Source: Paracoccaceae bacterium (GTDB lineage: Bacteria > Pseudomonadota > Alphaproteobacteria > Rhodobacterales > Rhodobacteraceae). From it: a stretch of DNA of 11,987 nt. Location: contig JALSGY010000417.1 in assembly GCA_026982515.1 (NCBI GenBank), positions 1-11,987 on the forward strand, read 5' to 3'. The notes under the pieces were generated by a model. The model saw only the letters and a program-made list of their open reading frames with translations. It was not told the DNA's origin and did no database searches. Below are positions 1 to 8,469 of this stretch, piece by piece; within the stretch, counting starts at the first letter, position 1; each line of letters starts with the position of its first letter. Both the position numbers and the translations under genes were made by a program.

Positions 1-37
1 GTTAAAAATTGGTTTCAAACAGCCGGGAAGTGACCCC

Positions 38-316
38 ATGCAGCAGGAATTCGCCGAAACCCTTGCCCTGAAAGCGCTGGCCTGGCTGGCCGGTAACCGG
101 GATCTGCTGCCGGTCTTTCTGGGCTCCACCGGGGCGTCGGCCGCCGATCTGCGCGAGCGGGCCGGCGATCCGGAGTTTCTCGGCGCGGTTCTGGATTTCC
201 TGATGCTCGATGACGCCTGGGTCGTCGCATTCTGCGATTCAGAGGGCCTGCCGCCCGAAGCCCCGATGCAGGCCCGCCAGGCCCTGCCCGGCGGCGCCGG
301 GGTGCACTGGACCTGA
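38..316 (+). CDS. DUF3572 domain-containing protein
   Basis: A 92-residue, acidic, mostly helical protein of unknown function. Its pattern matches the DUF3572 family of alphaproteobacteria: an N-terminal 'ETLALKALAWLAG' helix, then 'FLGSTGASAADLRERAGDPEFLGAVLDFL', and a C-terminal stretch ending near 'ARQALPG'. The length is normal for the family. The ATG at 38 is preceded by GGGAAG at 25-30, a good ribosome-binding site with a 7-base spacer. There is no signal peptide, membrane segment or catalytic motif. Only 37 bases lie upstream, so its promoter and upstream partners cannot be judged. It converges on the marR gene with an 18-base gap. The family call comes from recognising the pattern; no biochemical role can be assigned. 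Confidence 0.85.
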   Translation: MQQEFAETLALKALAWLAGNRDLLPVFLGSTGASAADLRERAGDPEFLGAVLDFLMLDDAWVVAFCDSEGLPPEAPMQARQALPGGAGVHWT

Positions 317-334
317 GATCAGTGGGTCCTGGGC

Positions 335-790
335 CTAGAGCTTCGACAGCGGCAGCGCGTCGTCGGCGCGGGCCTTGCGCAGCAGCCGGCGCAGCTGCGT
401 GCGCTCTTCCTCGCTGAGCCGCTCGGCCAGCAGCGCGGCGTTGTGCACCGCGAAGGGGGTGGCCCGGCCCAGCAGCGATTTGCCCTTGTCGGTGAGCCTG
501 ACCCGCGTGGTGCGCCTGTCCTTCGCGCCACAGGCCCGCGCCACCATGCCGGCGGCCTCCATCTGGCGCAGCGCCCGCGAGGTGGCCGTGCGGTCGATCC
601 CGATGAAGGCGGCGATGTCGGAGGGCCGGGTCAGCCCCTCGTTGCCCACCGCCAGCAGCACGCACCAGGTGATGCGGCTCAGGCCGAGGCTGCGCAGGTT
701 TTCGTCCATCCGCCGCTCGAGCGACCGGGCGGTGAGCGAAAGCTGGTAGCCGAGAGACTCGTGCAGGCGGTAGGGGGGCAGCTCTTCCAT
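335..790 (-). CDS. MarR-family winged-helix transcriptional regulator
   Basis: Read from the ATG at 790 this is 151 residues, normal for MarR proteins; an in-frame ATG at 799 would add three. A dimerisation helix comes first (about 8-33), then the winged helix-turn-helix (about 37-104). The recognition helix region is 'DRTATSRALRQMEAAGMV', followed by the wing with the family D-x-R motif (D91-R-R93), and C-terminal helices (about 108-146). Such proteins bind palindromes as dimers and usually repress until a small ligand binds. The ligand cannot be predicted. Neither start has a convincing Shine-Dalgarno site at normal distance. A promoter-like TTGACA-17-GACGAT (826 to 798) would put the transcript start near 790-791, so translation may be leaderless. 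It is divergent from the HAD/DsbA-like pair, its likeliest target besides itself. Confidence 0.9.
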   Translation of the reverse strand: MEELPPYRLHESLGYQLSLTARSLERRMDENLRSLGLSRITWCVLLAVGNEGLTRPSDIAAFIGIDRTATSRALRQMEAAGMVARACGAKDRRTTRVRLTDKGKSLLGRATPFAVHNAALLAERLSEEERTQLRRLLRKARADDALPLSKL

Positions 791-792
791 TG

Positions 793-805
793 TTGACATC
801 GTCAA
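793..805. promoter_or_regulatory. Palindrome TTGAC-N3-GTCAA, probable MarR operator
   Basis: A perfect 5+3+5 inverted repeat lies immediately upstream of, and partly over, the start of the MarR gene. It covers the proposed -10 element of the marR promoter. It also contains a perfect TTGACA (793-798) that could serve as the -35 of the rightward HAD/DsbA-like transcript. MarR dimers bind palindromes of about this form, so autoregulation is the natural reading. This is inference from position and symmetry; part of the symmetry could simply reflect the -35 consensus. Confidence 0.5.
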
Positions 806-826
806 GCAGATGCCGCTCCCTGTCAA
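798..826 (-). promoter_or_regulatory. Candidate marR promoter
   Basis: On the minus strand a perfect TTGACA (826-821) is followed after exactly 17 bases by GACGAT (803-798), a weak -10 match. The predicted start point is about seven bases further on, at or next to the ATG at 790. That would give a leaderless or nearly leaderless mRNA and fits the lack of a ribosome-binding site. The -35 is strong evidence, the -10 is not. Confidence 0.45.
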
Positions 827-870
827 CGCTGGCGGAAATGTGCAAACGGGCCGGGCGGCAGGAGGCGGCG

Positions 871-1602
871 ATGCGGGCAGAGGCGATCCTGTTCGACAAG
901 GACGGGACATTCTTCGATTTCCAGAAAACCTACGGCAGCTGGGCCGGAGGGGTGATCCGCGACTATGCCGCGGGCGATCCGGTGCTGGCGGCGGAACTGG
1001 CCGAGGTGTTCGGCTACGATCTGGCGGCAGGGTTGTTCCTCTCCGACAGTCCGGTGATTGCCGGCACGGTCCGGGAGGCGGCGGAACTGGCCCTGCCGCT
1101 GCTGCCCGGCCATTCGCTGGCCGCCCTGGCCGCGGATCTCGACCGCCGCGCCACGGCGTTGCGGCCGGTGGAGGTGCTGCCGCTGTCCCCTTTCCTCGAC
1201 GAGCTGCGCGCCGGCGGCCTGGCCCTGGGGGTGGCCACCAACGACAGCGAGCGGGCGGCGCGCGCGCAACTGGCGGGTTTCGGCATCGAAGAGCGCTTCG
1301 ACTACATCGCCGGCTACGACAGCGGCTTTGGCGCCAAGCCCGGCCCCGGCATGTGCCTGGCCTTTGCCGAGCGGCTGGGGCTGGCCCCCGGGCGCATCGC
1401 CATGGTCGGCGACAGCCTGCATGACCTGCACGCCGGTCGCGCCGCCGGGATGCAGTGCGTGGCGGTTCTCACCGGCCCGGCCCGCGCGGAGGAGCTGGCG
1501 CCTTTCGCCGATGCGGTCTTGCCGGACATCGGGCAACTCACTAGGTGGGTCCGGACGGGGGTGAGCCCCGGGCAGGACAGCCCGGTCACCCGGATCGAAT
1601 AA
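871..1602 (+). CDS. HAD-family hydrolase, phosphoglycolate phosphatase-like
   Basis: This 243-residue protein is a haloacid dehalogenase-superfamily phosphatase. All four HAD motifs are visible: motif I 'FDKDGT' (nucleophile D9, acid/base D11), motif II T123 in 'VATND', motif III K156 in 'GAKPGP', and motif IV 'VGDSLHD' (D181, D185) for Mg2+. The residues between motifs I and II form a helical cap (about 17-95). This resembles the Gph/PGP group, which removes phosphate from small metabolites such as 2-phosphoglycolate, but the substrate cannot be read from sequence. The start is the ATG at 871, chosen because AGGAGG lies 5 bases upstream (860-865) and motif I follows at residue 9. It probably forms a pair with the next gene, 23 bases downstream, and is divergent from marR. 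Confidence 0.88.
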   Translation: MRAEAILFDKDGTFFDFQKTYGSWAGGVIRDYAAGDPVLAAELAEVFGYDLAAGLFLSDSPVIAGTVREAAELALPLLPGHSLAALAADLDRRATALRPVEVLPLSPFLDELRAGGLALGVATNDSERAARAQLAGFGIEERFDYIAGYDSGFGAKPGPGMCLAFAERLGLAPGRIAMVGDSLHDLHAGRAAGMQCVAVLTGPARAEELAPFADAVLPDIGQLTRWVRTGVSPGQDSPVTRIE

Positions 1603-1625
1603 CCAGATCATGAAAGGCCAGAGCC

Positions 1626-2321
1626 ATGAGTGAAAAACCGGTTGTCCTGCATTTTTCCGATATCCTTTGCGTCTGGGCCTATGTCTCGAACATCCGGCTG
1701 GAGCGGCTGATCGAGAAATACGCCGACCGGGTGGAGTTCGAGCTGCGTTACTGCTCGGTCTTCCCCGATGCGGTGGGCAAGATCGAGACCTCCTGGGCCG
1801 GGCGCGGCGGCTTTGCGGGCTATGGCGACCATGTGCGCAAGGTGGCGGCCGAGTTCGACCACGTGGAGGTGCATCCCGATGTCTGGTCGAAGACGCGCCC
1901 GGCGTCTTCGACGGCACCGCACATGCTGCTCAAGGCTGCGCAGCTGGCCGAGCGCGAGATGGGGCTGCACGCGGATACGCCGCTGACCGAACACCCCTCC
2001 TACCGGCTCAGCTGGGCGTTGCGCACCGCCTTCTTCCGCGACGGGCGGGACATCGCCGACTGGCAGGTGCAGCGCGAATGCGCCGAGGGCGTGGGCTTTG
2101 ACACGCAGGCCCTGGAGGGGCACCTGCGCTCGGGGGCCGCGGCGGCGGCGCTGGACCGCGATATCCTGGCCGCGCAGAAGGCCTCGGTGACCGGCAGCCC
2201 CACCTTCATCATGAATGGCGGGCGGCAGGTGCTTTACGGCAATGTCGGCTTCAAGCTGCTGGACGCCAATGTCGAGGAACTGCTGCGCATGCGCGGCCCC
2301 GGCGAGGCCAGCTGGTGCTGA
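1626..2321 (+). CDS. DsbA-family / HCCA isomerase-like thioredoxin-fold protein
   Basis: A 231-residue protein with the DSBA-like thioredoxin fold that includes FrnE-type oxidoreductases and 2-hydroxychromene-2-carboxylate isomerases. The N-terminal strand 'VVLHFSDILCVWAYVS' places the active-site region at C15-V-W-A18. The usual second cysteine of C-x-x-C is alanine, so a classical dithiol-disulfide cycle is unlikely, and a glutathione-using or isomerase/transferase role is possible. The helical insertion spans about 60-150. The cis-proline loop is seen as 'VTGSPTFIMNG' near residue 190. There is no signal peptide, so it is cytoplasmic. A weak AAAGG precedes the ATG at 1626. It lies 23 bases after the HAD gene, probably in the same transcript. 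The true substrate is unknown. Confidence 0.82.
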   Translation: MSEKPVVLHFSDILCVWAYVSNIRLERLIEKYADRVEFELRYCSVFPDAVGKIETSWAGRGGFAGYGDHVRKVAAEFDHVEVHPDVWSKTRPASSTAPHMLLKAAQLAEREMGLHADTPLTEHPSYRLSWALRTAFFRDGRDIADWQVQRECAEGVGFDTQALEGHLRSGAAAAALDRDILAAQKASVTGSPTFIMNGGRQVLYGNVGFKLLDANVEELLRMRGPGEASWC

Positions 2322-2490
2322 ACGGGGCCGGGCCGGGCGGGGCTGAACCCGCCGCGGCAGCGAAAAACGACACGATCGGCCTTGAGCCGTTGCGCATTCC
2401 CCCCGATGCTGGCCGGATTGCCGTGCCCGCAGGCGCATTTGCCCTTTCTTAAACCGCGGCCGCTAGCCTTCTCCGCAGGAAGGGGAAGGC
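2322..2490. other. Intergenic region upstream of the H-NOX-like gene
   Basis: This 169-base gap contains no credible gene. At 2336-2353 a 6-bp GGCGGG/CCCGCC hairpin follows the DsbA-like stop codon but lacks a T-run, so it is at best a weak terminator. A TTGCCC at 2439-2444 could be a -35 element, but the best following -10 (TAGCCT, 2464-2469) is weak and 19 bases away. A purine-rich stretch just before 2491 (AGGAAGGGGAAGG) is the ribosome-binding site of the next gene. I see no clear Fnr, NorR-like or NsrR-like palindrome. Confidence 0.4.
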
Positions 2491-3090
2491 ATGCACGGGC
2501 TGATCAACAGGTCTCTTCAGTGCTTCGTCAGGGATACCTACGGGCAGGAAGCCTGGTTGCGGGTTGCAGCCCGGGCCGGCTGCGGGCCCGAGGGCTTCGA
2601 GGCGCTGACGATCTATGAGGATGCGCTCACCGATCAGGTGCTTTCTGCGGCGTCGGCACTGCTGGACAAGCCGCGCGAGGCCCTGCTGGAGGATCTGGGC
2701 ACCTATCTGGTTTCCCACCCCGGGCTCGAGCGGGTGCGCCGGCTGCTGCGCTTCGGGGGGGGGACCTTCGAGGATTTCCTCCACTCCCTCGGCGATCTGC
2801 AGGGGCGTGCGCGCCTTGCCGTGCCCGATCTCGAGGTGCCGAAGATCGATCTGCGCGGCCACACGCCGGGCAGCTACACGCTGAGCTGCAGGTTCAGGCT
2901 GGCCGGCAGCGGCTATGTCATGATGGGTATCCTGCGCGCCCTGGCGGACGATTACGGTGCGCTGGTGATGCTCGATCACCTCGGCCGGCAGGAGGGCGCG
3001 GAAATCCTCTCGGTGCGGCTGCTGGATCCGCGGTTTTCCGAGGGCCGGCAGTTCATCCTTGCGGCAGGGGGCGGGCAGGGCGATGGGTAA
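2491..3090 (+). CDS. H-NOX-like (heme NO-binding domain) protein lacking the proximal histidine
   Basis: This 199-residue protein matches the H-NOX (HNOB) family over its full length. The N-terminus 'MHGLINRSLQCFVRDTYG' is the family signature, and 'FLHSLGDLQGRARLAVPDLEVP' corresponds to the proximal helix F region. Classical H-NOX proteins bind heme through a His (H102 in the Caldanaerobacter protein) in 'LDxLHxR'; here the matching position is Q104. The conserved proline 13 residues later (P117) is in register, which supports the alignment. The heme-propionate motif Y-x-S-x-R is also not canonical; the nearest stretch is Y129-T-L-S-C-R-F-R136. H98 is not at the equivalent site. The protein may therefore bind heme differently or not at all, and act as a modified sensor for the diguanylate cyclase encoded by the overlapping next gene. 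The family call is firm, the heme status is inference. Confidence 0.87.
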   Translation: MHGLINRSLQCFVRDTYGQEAWLRVAARAGCGPEGFEALTIYEDALTDQVLSAASALLDKPREALLEDLGTYLVSHPGLERVRRLLRFGGGTFEDFLHSLGDLQGRARLAVPDLEVPKIDLRGHTPGSYTLSCRFRLAGSGYVMMGILRALADDYGALVMLDHLGRQEGAEILSVRLLDPRFSEGRQFILAAGGGQGDG

Positions 3091-4132
3091 ACCTCTTCAC
3101 CTGCCCGGCCCGGCGCTGGATCTGCTGCTGCCCATGCATGTGCTGATTTCGCCGGACGGGCGGATCGCCCGCGCCGGCCCGACGATCCGCAAGCTGCAGC
3201 CGCACGCCCCGCTTGTCGGGCGCCCCGTGCACGAGGCGTTCGAGTTTCTCCGCCCCCGCCCGGGCCTGCGCTCCGTGGAAGAGCTGCGCGAGATCGCCAG
3301 GCGCAAGCTGCACCTGCGGCTGTGCGAGGCACCGCAGACCGCGCTCAAGGGTATCGTGGTGGAGGCCGGGGCTGAGGGCGGGCTGCTGCTGAACCTTTCC
3401 TTTGGCATTTCCGTGGTCGAGGCAGTGGGCGATTTTTCCCTCACGATCAACGATTTCGCGGCAACCGATCTGGCGGTGGAAATGCTCTATCTGTTCGAGG
3501 CGAAATCTGCCGTGCTGGAGGAATCGCGCCGCCTCAACGCGCGCCTGCAACAGGCCCGGCGGAAGGCCGAGAAACAGGCCTACACCGACAGCCTGACCGG
3601 GCTGGCCAATCGCCGCGAGATGGAGCGGGTGATGCGCGAACTGTCGGAATGTGGCATACCCTTCGGGCTGATGCACCTCGACCTCGACCATTTCAAGACG
3701 GTCAACGATACCTTGGGCCATTCCGCCGGGGACCATGTTCTGCAGGCGGTGGCCGCTGTCCTGCGCAGCGAAACCCGGCGGGAGGATCTGGTGGCGCGGG
3801 TGGGGGGCGACGAATTCGTGCTGATCTTCCGCCGCCTCACGGACCGGGCCCGCCTGTGCGCCATCGCCGAGAGGATCGTCCGGCGGCTGGAAGCCCCCAT
3901 TACCTTCGAGGGGCGCGAATGCCGGGTGTCGGCCAGCATCGGCATAACCACCTCCGACCTCTACGCCCGGCCCGACCCGGACCGCATGCTCTCGGATGCC
4001 GACCGGGCGCTTTATGCCTCCAAGAGCGCCGGACGCGGGCGGGCCACGGTGGTGGACGAACCCATCCCGCCCGGAAGCACCCGGGGCAGTGCCGGCATGG
4101 CGCCGGGGCAGAACCGTCCGGGCGCGTCATGA
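3083..4132 (+). CDS. HNOBA-GGDEF diguanylate cyclase, partner of the H-NOX-like protein
   Basis: A 349-residue cytoplasmic protein predicted to make c-di-GMP from two GTP. Residues about 10-145 resemble the H-NOX-associated (HNOBA, PAS-like) domain of soluble guanylate cyclases, including 'SPDGRIARAGPTIRKLQP' and 'FSLTINDFAATDLAVEMLYLFEAK'. A charged, coiled-coil-like linker follows (about 138-166), then the GGDEF domain (about 167-322). Visible catalytic features are 'DSLTGLANRR', D200 in 'HLDLDHFKTVND', and G241-G-D-E-F245. R232-x-x-D235, five residues before GGDEF, is an intact product-inhibition I-site. The last 25 or so residues are a Pro/Gly-rich tail. The ATG at 3083 is preferred; it overlaps the H-NOX-like gene by 8 bases (ATGGGTAA), implying translational coupling and a complex of the two products. 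An earlier in-frame TTG at 3059 is less likely. Confidence 0.92.
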   Translation: MGKPLHLPGPALDLLLPMHVLISPDGRIARAGPTIRKLQPHAPLVGRPVHEAFEFLRPRPGLRSVEELREIARRKLHLRLCEAPQTALKGIVVEAGAEGGLLLNLSFGISVVEAVGDFSLTINDFAATDLAVEMLYLFEAKSAVLEESRRLNARLQQARRKAEKQAYTDSLTGLANRREMERVMRELSECGIPFGLMHLDLDHFKTVNDTLGHSAGDHVLQAVAAVLRSETRREDLVARVGGDEFVLIFRRLTDRARLCAIAERIVRRLEAPITFEGRECRVSASIGITTSDLYARPDPDRMLSDADRALYASKSAGRGRATVVDEPIPPGSTRGSAGMAPGQNRPGAS

Positions 4133-4178
4133 CGGCTGGCGGCGAACCCGGGATGCAGGGGTGATGCGGACAGGGAGG

Positions 4179-4253
4179 TGGCAGCCCGTAGGGGAATCGA
4201 ACCCCTCTTTCCAGGTTGAAAACCTGGCGTCCTAACCGATAGACGAACGGGCC
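4179..4253 (-). tRNA. tRNA-Glu (anticodon UUC)
   Basis: On the minus strand a complete 75-base cloverleaf can be folded. It has a 7-bp acceptor stem, a 4-bp D stem with an 8-base loop, and a 5-bp anticodon stem CCAGG/CCTGG enclosing the loop TTTTCAA. The anticodon TTC is at 4220-4218. There is a 4-base variable loop and a 5-bp T stem AGGGG/CCCCT around TTCGATT. The discriminator is G73 and the CCA end is encoded (4181-4179). The first acceptor pair is a G1-U72 wobble. The gene is transcribed away from recJ and toward the 3' end of the diguanylate cyclase gene. Confidence 0.96.
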
Positions 4254-4271
4254 ACGCTTGGCGTGCGGCGT

Positions 4272-4300
4272 TATCTAGGGAAAAGCGGGAAAGAGGGCAA
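4272..4300 (-). promoter_or_regulatory. Promoter of tRNA-Glu
   Basis: TTGCCC (4300-4295) is separated by exactly 17 bases from TAGATA (4277-4272) on the minus strand, with an A-rich stretch just upstream. The predicted transcript start, about seven bases past the -10, lies about ten bases before the mature tRNA end at 4253. This spacing suits a sigma70-type stable RNA promoter. Confidence 0.6.
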
Positions 4301-4328
4301 GAGTATTTTTGTGCAAATCGCCGCTTTT

Positions 4329-6076
<1,748 letters not shown>

Positions 6077-6080
<4 letters not shown>

Positions 6081-7048
6081 TCGTGATTGATGGGATTGCG
6101 GTAGATCATCCGCCGGATGGAGCCGGTCTTGGAGCGCATCAGGAGGGTTTCGGTTTCGAGAAAGTCGGGCTCGCGCCTGATTCCGGCCAGGATGTTGCCG
6201 TCGGTCACGCCGGTAGCGGCGAAGATCACGTCCGCGGTGACCATCTCGTCGCGCGAATAGATGCGGTCGAGGTCGGTGATCCCGGCCTTCGCGGCGCGGC
6301 GGCGCTCATCGTCGTTGCGGAACATCAGCCGGCCCCACATCTGCCCGCCCATGCATTTCAGCGCCGAGGCCGCCAGCACCCCCTCGGGTGCCCCGCCCGA
6401 GCCCATGTACATGTCGATCCCGGTCTTTTCCGGCTCGGCGCAGTGGATGACGCCGGCCACGTCGCCATCGGTGATCAGCCGGATCGCCGCCCCGGTCGAG
6501 CGGATGTCGGCGATCATCTCCTCGTGGCGGGGGCGTTCGAGGACGCACACGGTGATGTCGCGGTCCTGGCAGCCGCGGGCGCGGGCAAGGGCGCGTACGC
6601 GCTCGGCGGGGCTCATCTCCAGCGAGACCACGCCCTCGGGATAGCCCGGCCCGATGGCCAGCTTGTCCATGTAGACGTCGGGGGCGTGCAGCAGCGTGCC
6701 GCGCGGGGCCATGGCGATGACCGTCAGCGCATTGGGCATGTCCTTGGCCGTCAGCGTGGTGCCCTCCAGCGGGTCCAGCGCGATGTCCACGGCCGGGCCC
6801 TCGCCGGTGCCGACCTCCTCGCCGATGAACAGCATCGGCGCCTCGTCGCGCTCGCCCTCGCCGATCACCACCACGCCCCGGATGTCGAGCATGTTGAGCT
6901 GTTCGCGCATGGCGTTGACGGCGGCCTGATCCGCGGCCTTCTCGTCGCCGCGCCCGACCAGGCGAGCCGAGGCCATGGCCGCCGCCTCCGATACCCGGGC
7001 CAGCCCGAGCGAAAGCATCCGGTCCTGGAATTCGATCTGTGAAACCAT
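6077..7048 (-). CDS. glpX: Class II fructose-1,6-bisphosphatase GlpX
   Basis: The 323-residue product hydrolyses fructose 1,6-bisphosphate to fructose 6-phosphate in gluconeogenesis, and in some relatives also sedoheptulose bisphosphate. The GlpX family is recognised from 'GRGDEKAADQAAV' (about 32-44), 'VVVIGEGERDEAPML' (about 59-73), the metal-binding 'LDPLEGTTL' (about 91-99), 'MYMGSGGAPEGVLAASALKCMGG' in the middle, and 'RSKTGSIRRM' near the C-terminus. The start at 7048 is the usual family start ('MVSQIEFQDRML'); an upstream extension to 7108 would add an unconserved tail. An AGGGAC sequence just before the ATG is a modest ribosome-binding site placed close to it. It sits 67 bases after hom and overlaps recJ by 4 bases, so the three are probably one transcript. 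Confidence 0.96.
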
Positions 7049-7115
7049 GTCCCTGCGTCCCGTGTTCTCTTCCCGCCCCACACCTAGCCCGGCGCGGCAG
7101 GGCAGCACAAGCCGC

Positions 7116-8402
7116 TCAGACGTCCTCGATGCGGATCGCCACCGGCCGGCCCGTCAGCACGCCGGTCTTCTCCATGCCCTCCATGGCTTCGTCGAGGGCG
7201 CTGCGGCTGGTCCTGTGGGTGACGATCAGGACCGGGGCGGTCACGTCCTCGTGGCCGTATTGGCGCATCCGGTCGATCGAGATGCCCGCATCGCCCAGAG
7301 CGGCGGCGATCCTGGCCAGGGCGCCGGGCTTGTCCTGCAGCGCCATGCGCAGGTAGTAGGGCGCGGGCACGCTGGCCTTTGCCGTCTTCGGTTTCTTCAG
7401 CGAGGCGGCGGGCTGGCCGAAGGTGGACAGCCGGGTGCCGCGGGCGATGTCGATGATGTCGCCCATCACCGCGCTGGCGGTAGGGCCTTCGCCCGCGCCG
7501 GCGCCGCGCAGCACGATCTGGCCCACCGAATCGCCCTCGATCACCACCATGTTGGTGGCGTTCTCCAGCTGTCCCAGGGGGCTGGCGGCGGGCACCAGGC
7601 AGGGCGACATGCGCTGCTCCAGCCCGCGGCCCGTCATCTGCGCCACGCCCAGCAGCTTGACGCGGAAGCCCATGTCGGCGGCGTGCTTGATGTCCTCGAT
7701 GGTGATCCGCTCGATTCCTTCCAGTTCCATCGCGTCGAAGGCGACTTCGGTGCCGAAGGCGATCGAGGCCAGCAGGGCCAGCTTGTGGCCGGCATCGATC
7801 CCGCCCACGTCCAGCGTCGGGTCGGCCTCCAGATAGCCCAGGGCGGCGGCCTCGTCGAAGACGTCCCCGTAGGGCAGGCCCGCGGCCTCCATCCGGGTCA
7901 GGATATAGTTGCAGGTGCCGTTCATCACCCCCATGACGCGGATGATCTCGTTGCCCGCCAGCCCCTCGGTAAGCGCCTTGACCACCGGGATGCCGCCGGC
8001 CACCGCCGCCTCGAAGCGGATCACCCGCCCCCGTTCCTCGGCCGCCAGAGCCAGGGCCTGGCCGTGATGGGCCAGCATCGCCTTGTTGGCGGTGACCACG
8101 TCCTTGCCGGCGGCGATGGCGGCCTCGGTGGCGGCCTTGGCCGGGCCGTCGGCGCCGCCCATCAGCTCGATGAAGACATCCACGTCATCGCGCCGGGCAA
8201 GGGCGACGGGATCATCCTCCCAGGCGTAGCCGTCAAGGCGCACGCCCCTGTCCTTGTCGCGGTTGCGCGCGCACACCGCCGAGATGGAAAGCGGCCGGCC
8301 GGCCCGCGCCTGAAGCATCGCGGCCTTGCGCTGCACGATCTTGATGACCCCGGCCCCGACGGTTCCCAGGCCGGCGATACCGAGGCGAAGAGGATCAGGC
8401 AT
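7116..8402 (-). CDS. hom: Homoserine dehydrogenase
   Basis: The 428-residue enzyme reduces aspartate semialdehyde to homoserine with NAD(P)H, the branch point to threonine and methionine. The N-terminal Rossmann fold has 'GIAGLGTVGAGV' (G11-x-G13-x-x-G16). 'VTANKAML' and 'FEAAVAGGIPV' lie in the cofactor and substrate region, and 'GVMNGTCNYIL' is a family hallmark. The catalytic lysine is K207 in 'GIDAGHKLALLASIAFG', with D203 before it. A C-terminal ACT domain (about 350-428, 'LQDKPGALARIAAALGDAGISIDRM') suggests allosteric feedback, commonly by threonine. GGGAGA lies 7 bases before the ATG. The gene is 67 bases downstream of a small lipoprotein gene and precedes glpX. I see no leader peptide or attenuator upstream. 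Confidence 0.97.
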   Translation of the reverse strand: MPDPLRLGIAGLGTVGAGVIKIVQRKAAMLQARAGRPLSISAVCARNRDKDRGVRLDGYAWEDDPVALARRDDVDVFIELMGGADGPAKAATEAAIAAGKDVVTANKAMLAHHGQALALAAEERGRVIRFEAAVAGGIPVVKALTEGLAGNEIIRVMGVMNGTCNYILTRMEAAGLPYGDVFDEAAALGYLEADPTLDVGGIDAGHKLALLASIAFGTEVAFDAMELEGIERITIEDIKHAADMGFRVKLLGVAQMTGRGLEQRMSPCLVPAASPLGQLENATNMVVIEGDSVGQIVLRGAGAGEGPTASAVMGDIIDIARGTRLSTFGQPAASLKKPKTAKASVPAPYYLRMALQDKPGALARIAAALGDAGISIDRMRQYGHEDVTAPVLIVTHRTSRSALDEAMEGMEKTGVLTGRPVAIRIEDV

Positions 8403-8469
8403 TTCGGCGTCTCCCGGAAGGTTTGGGCGGGTCTACCTCACAACCGTGGGCAACTGCAACGGCGGGCTG

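Noticed and set aside
309..329. GGACC/GGTCC inverted repeat as a terminator between the DUF3572 and marR genes
   Set aside because: A 5-bp stem with an 11-base loop and no T-run is too weak to call.
823..1917. A 364-codon open frame on the - strand opposite the HAD and DsbA-like genes
   Set aside because: It crosses two recognisable genes in antisense and has the Arg/Pro/Gly-rich composition of a shadow frame.
2336..2353. GGCGGG/CCCGCC hairpin as terminator of the DsbA-like gene
   Set aside because: The stem is only 6 bp with no following T-run, and such repeats are expected by chance in DNA this GC-rich.
2782..2784. H98 of the H-NOX-like protein as a substitute heme ligand
   Set aside because: It lies six residues before the ligand position, so it would sit on a different face of helix F; it cannot be the direct equivalent without a register shift, which the conserved P117 argues against.
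8403..8469. Promoter or attenuator/riboswitch before hom
   Set aside because: Only a weak TTGCAG...TAGACC pair is present, and there is no leader peptide, terminator/antiterminator pair or riboswitch-like structure that I can support.
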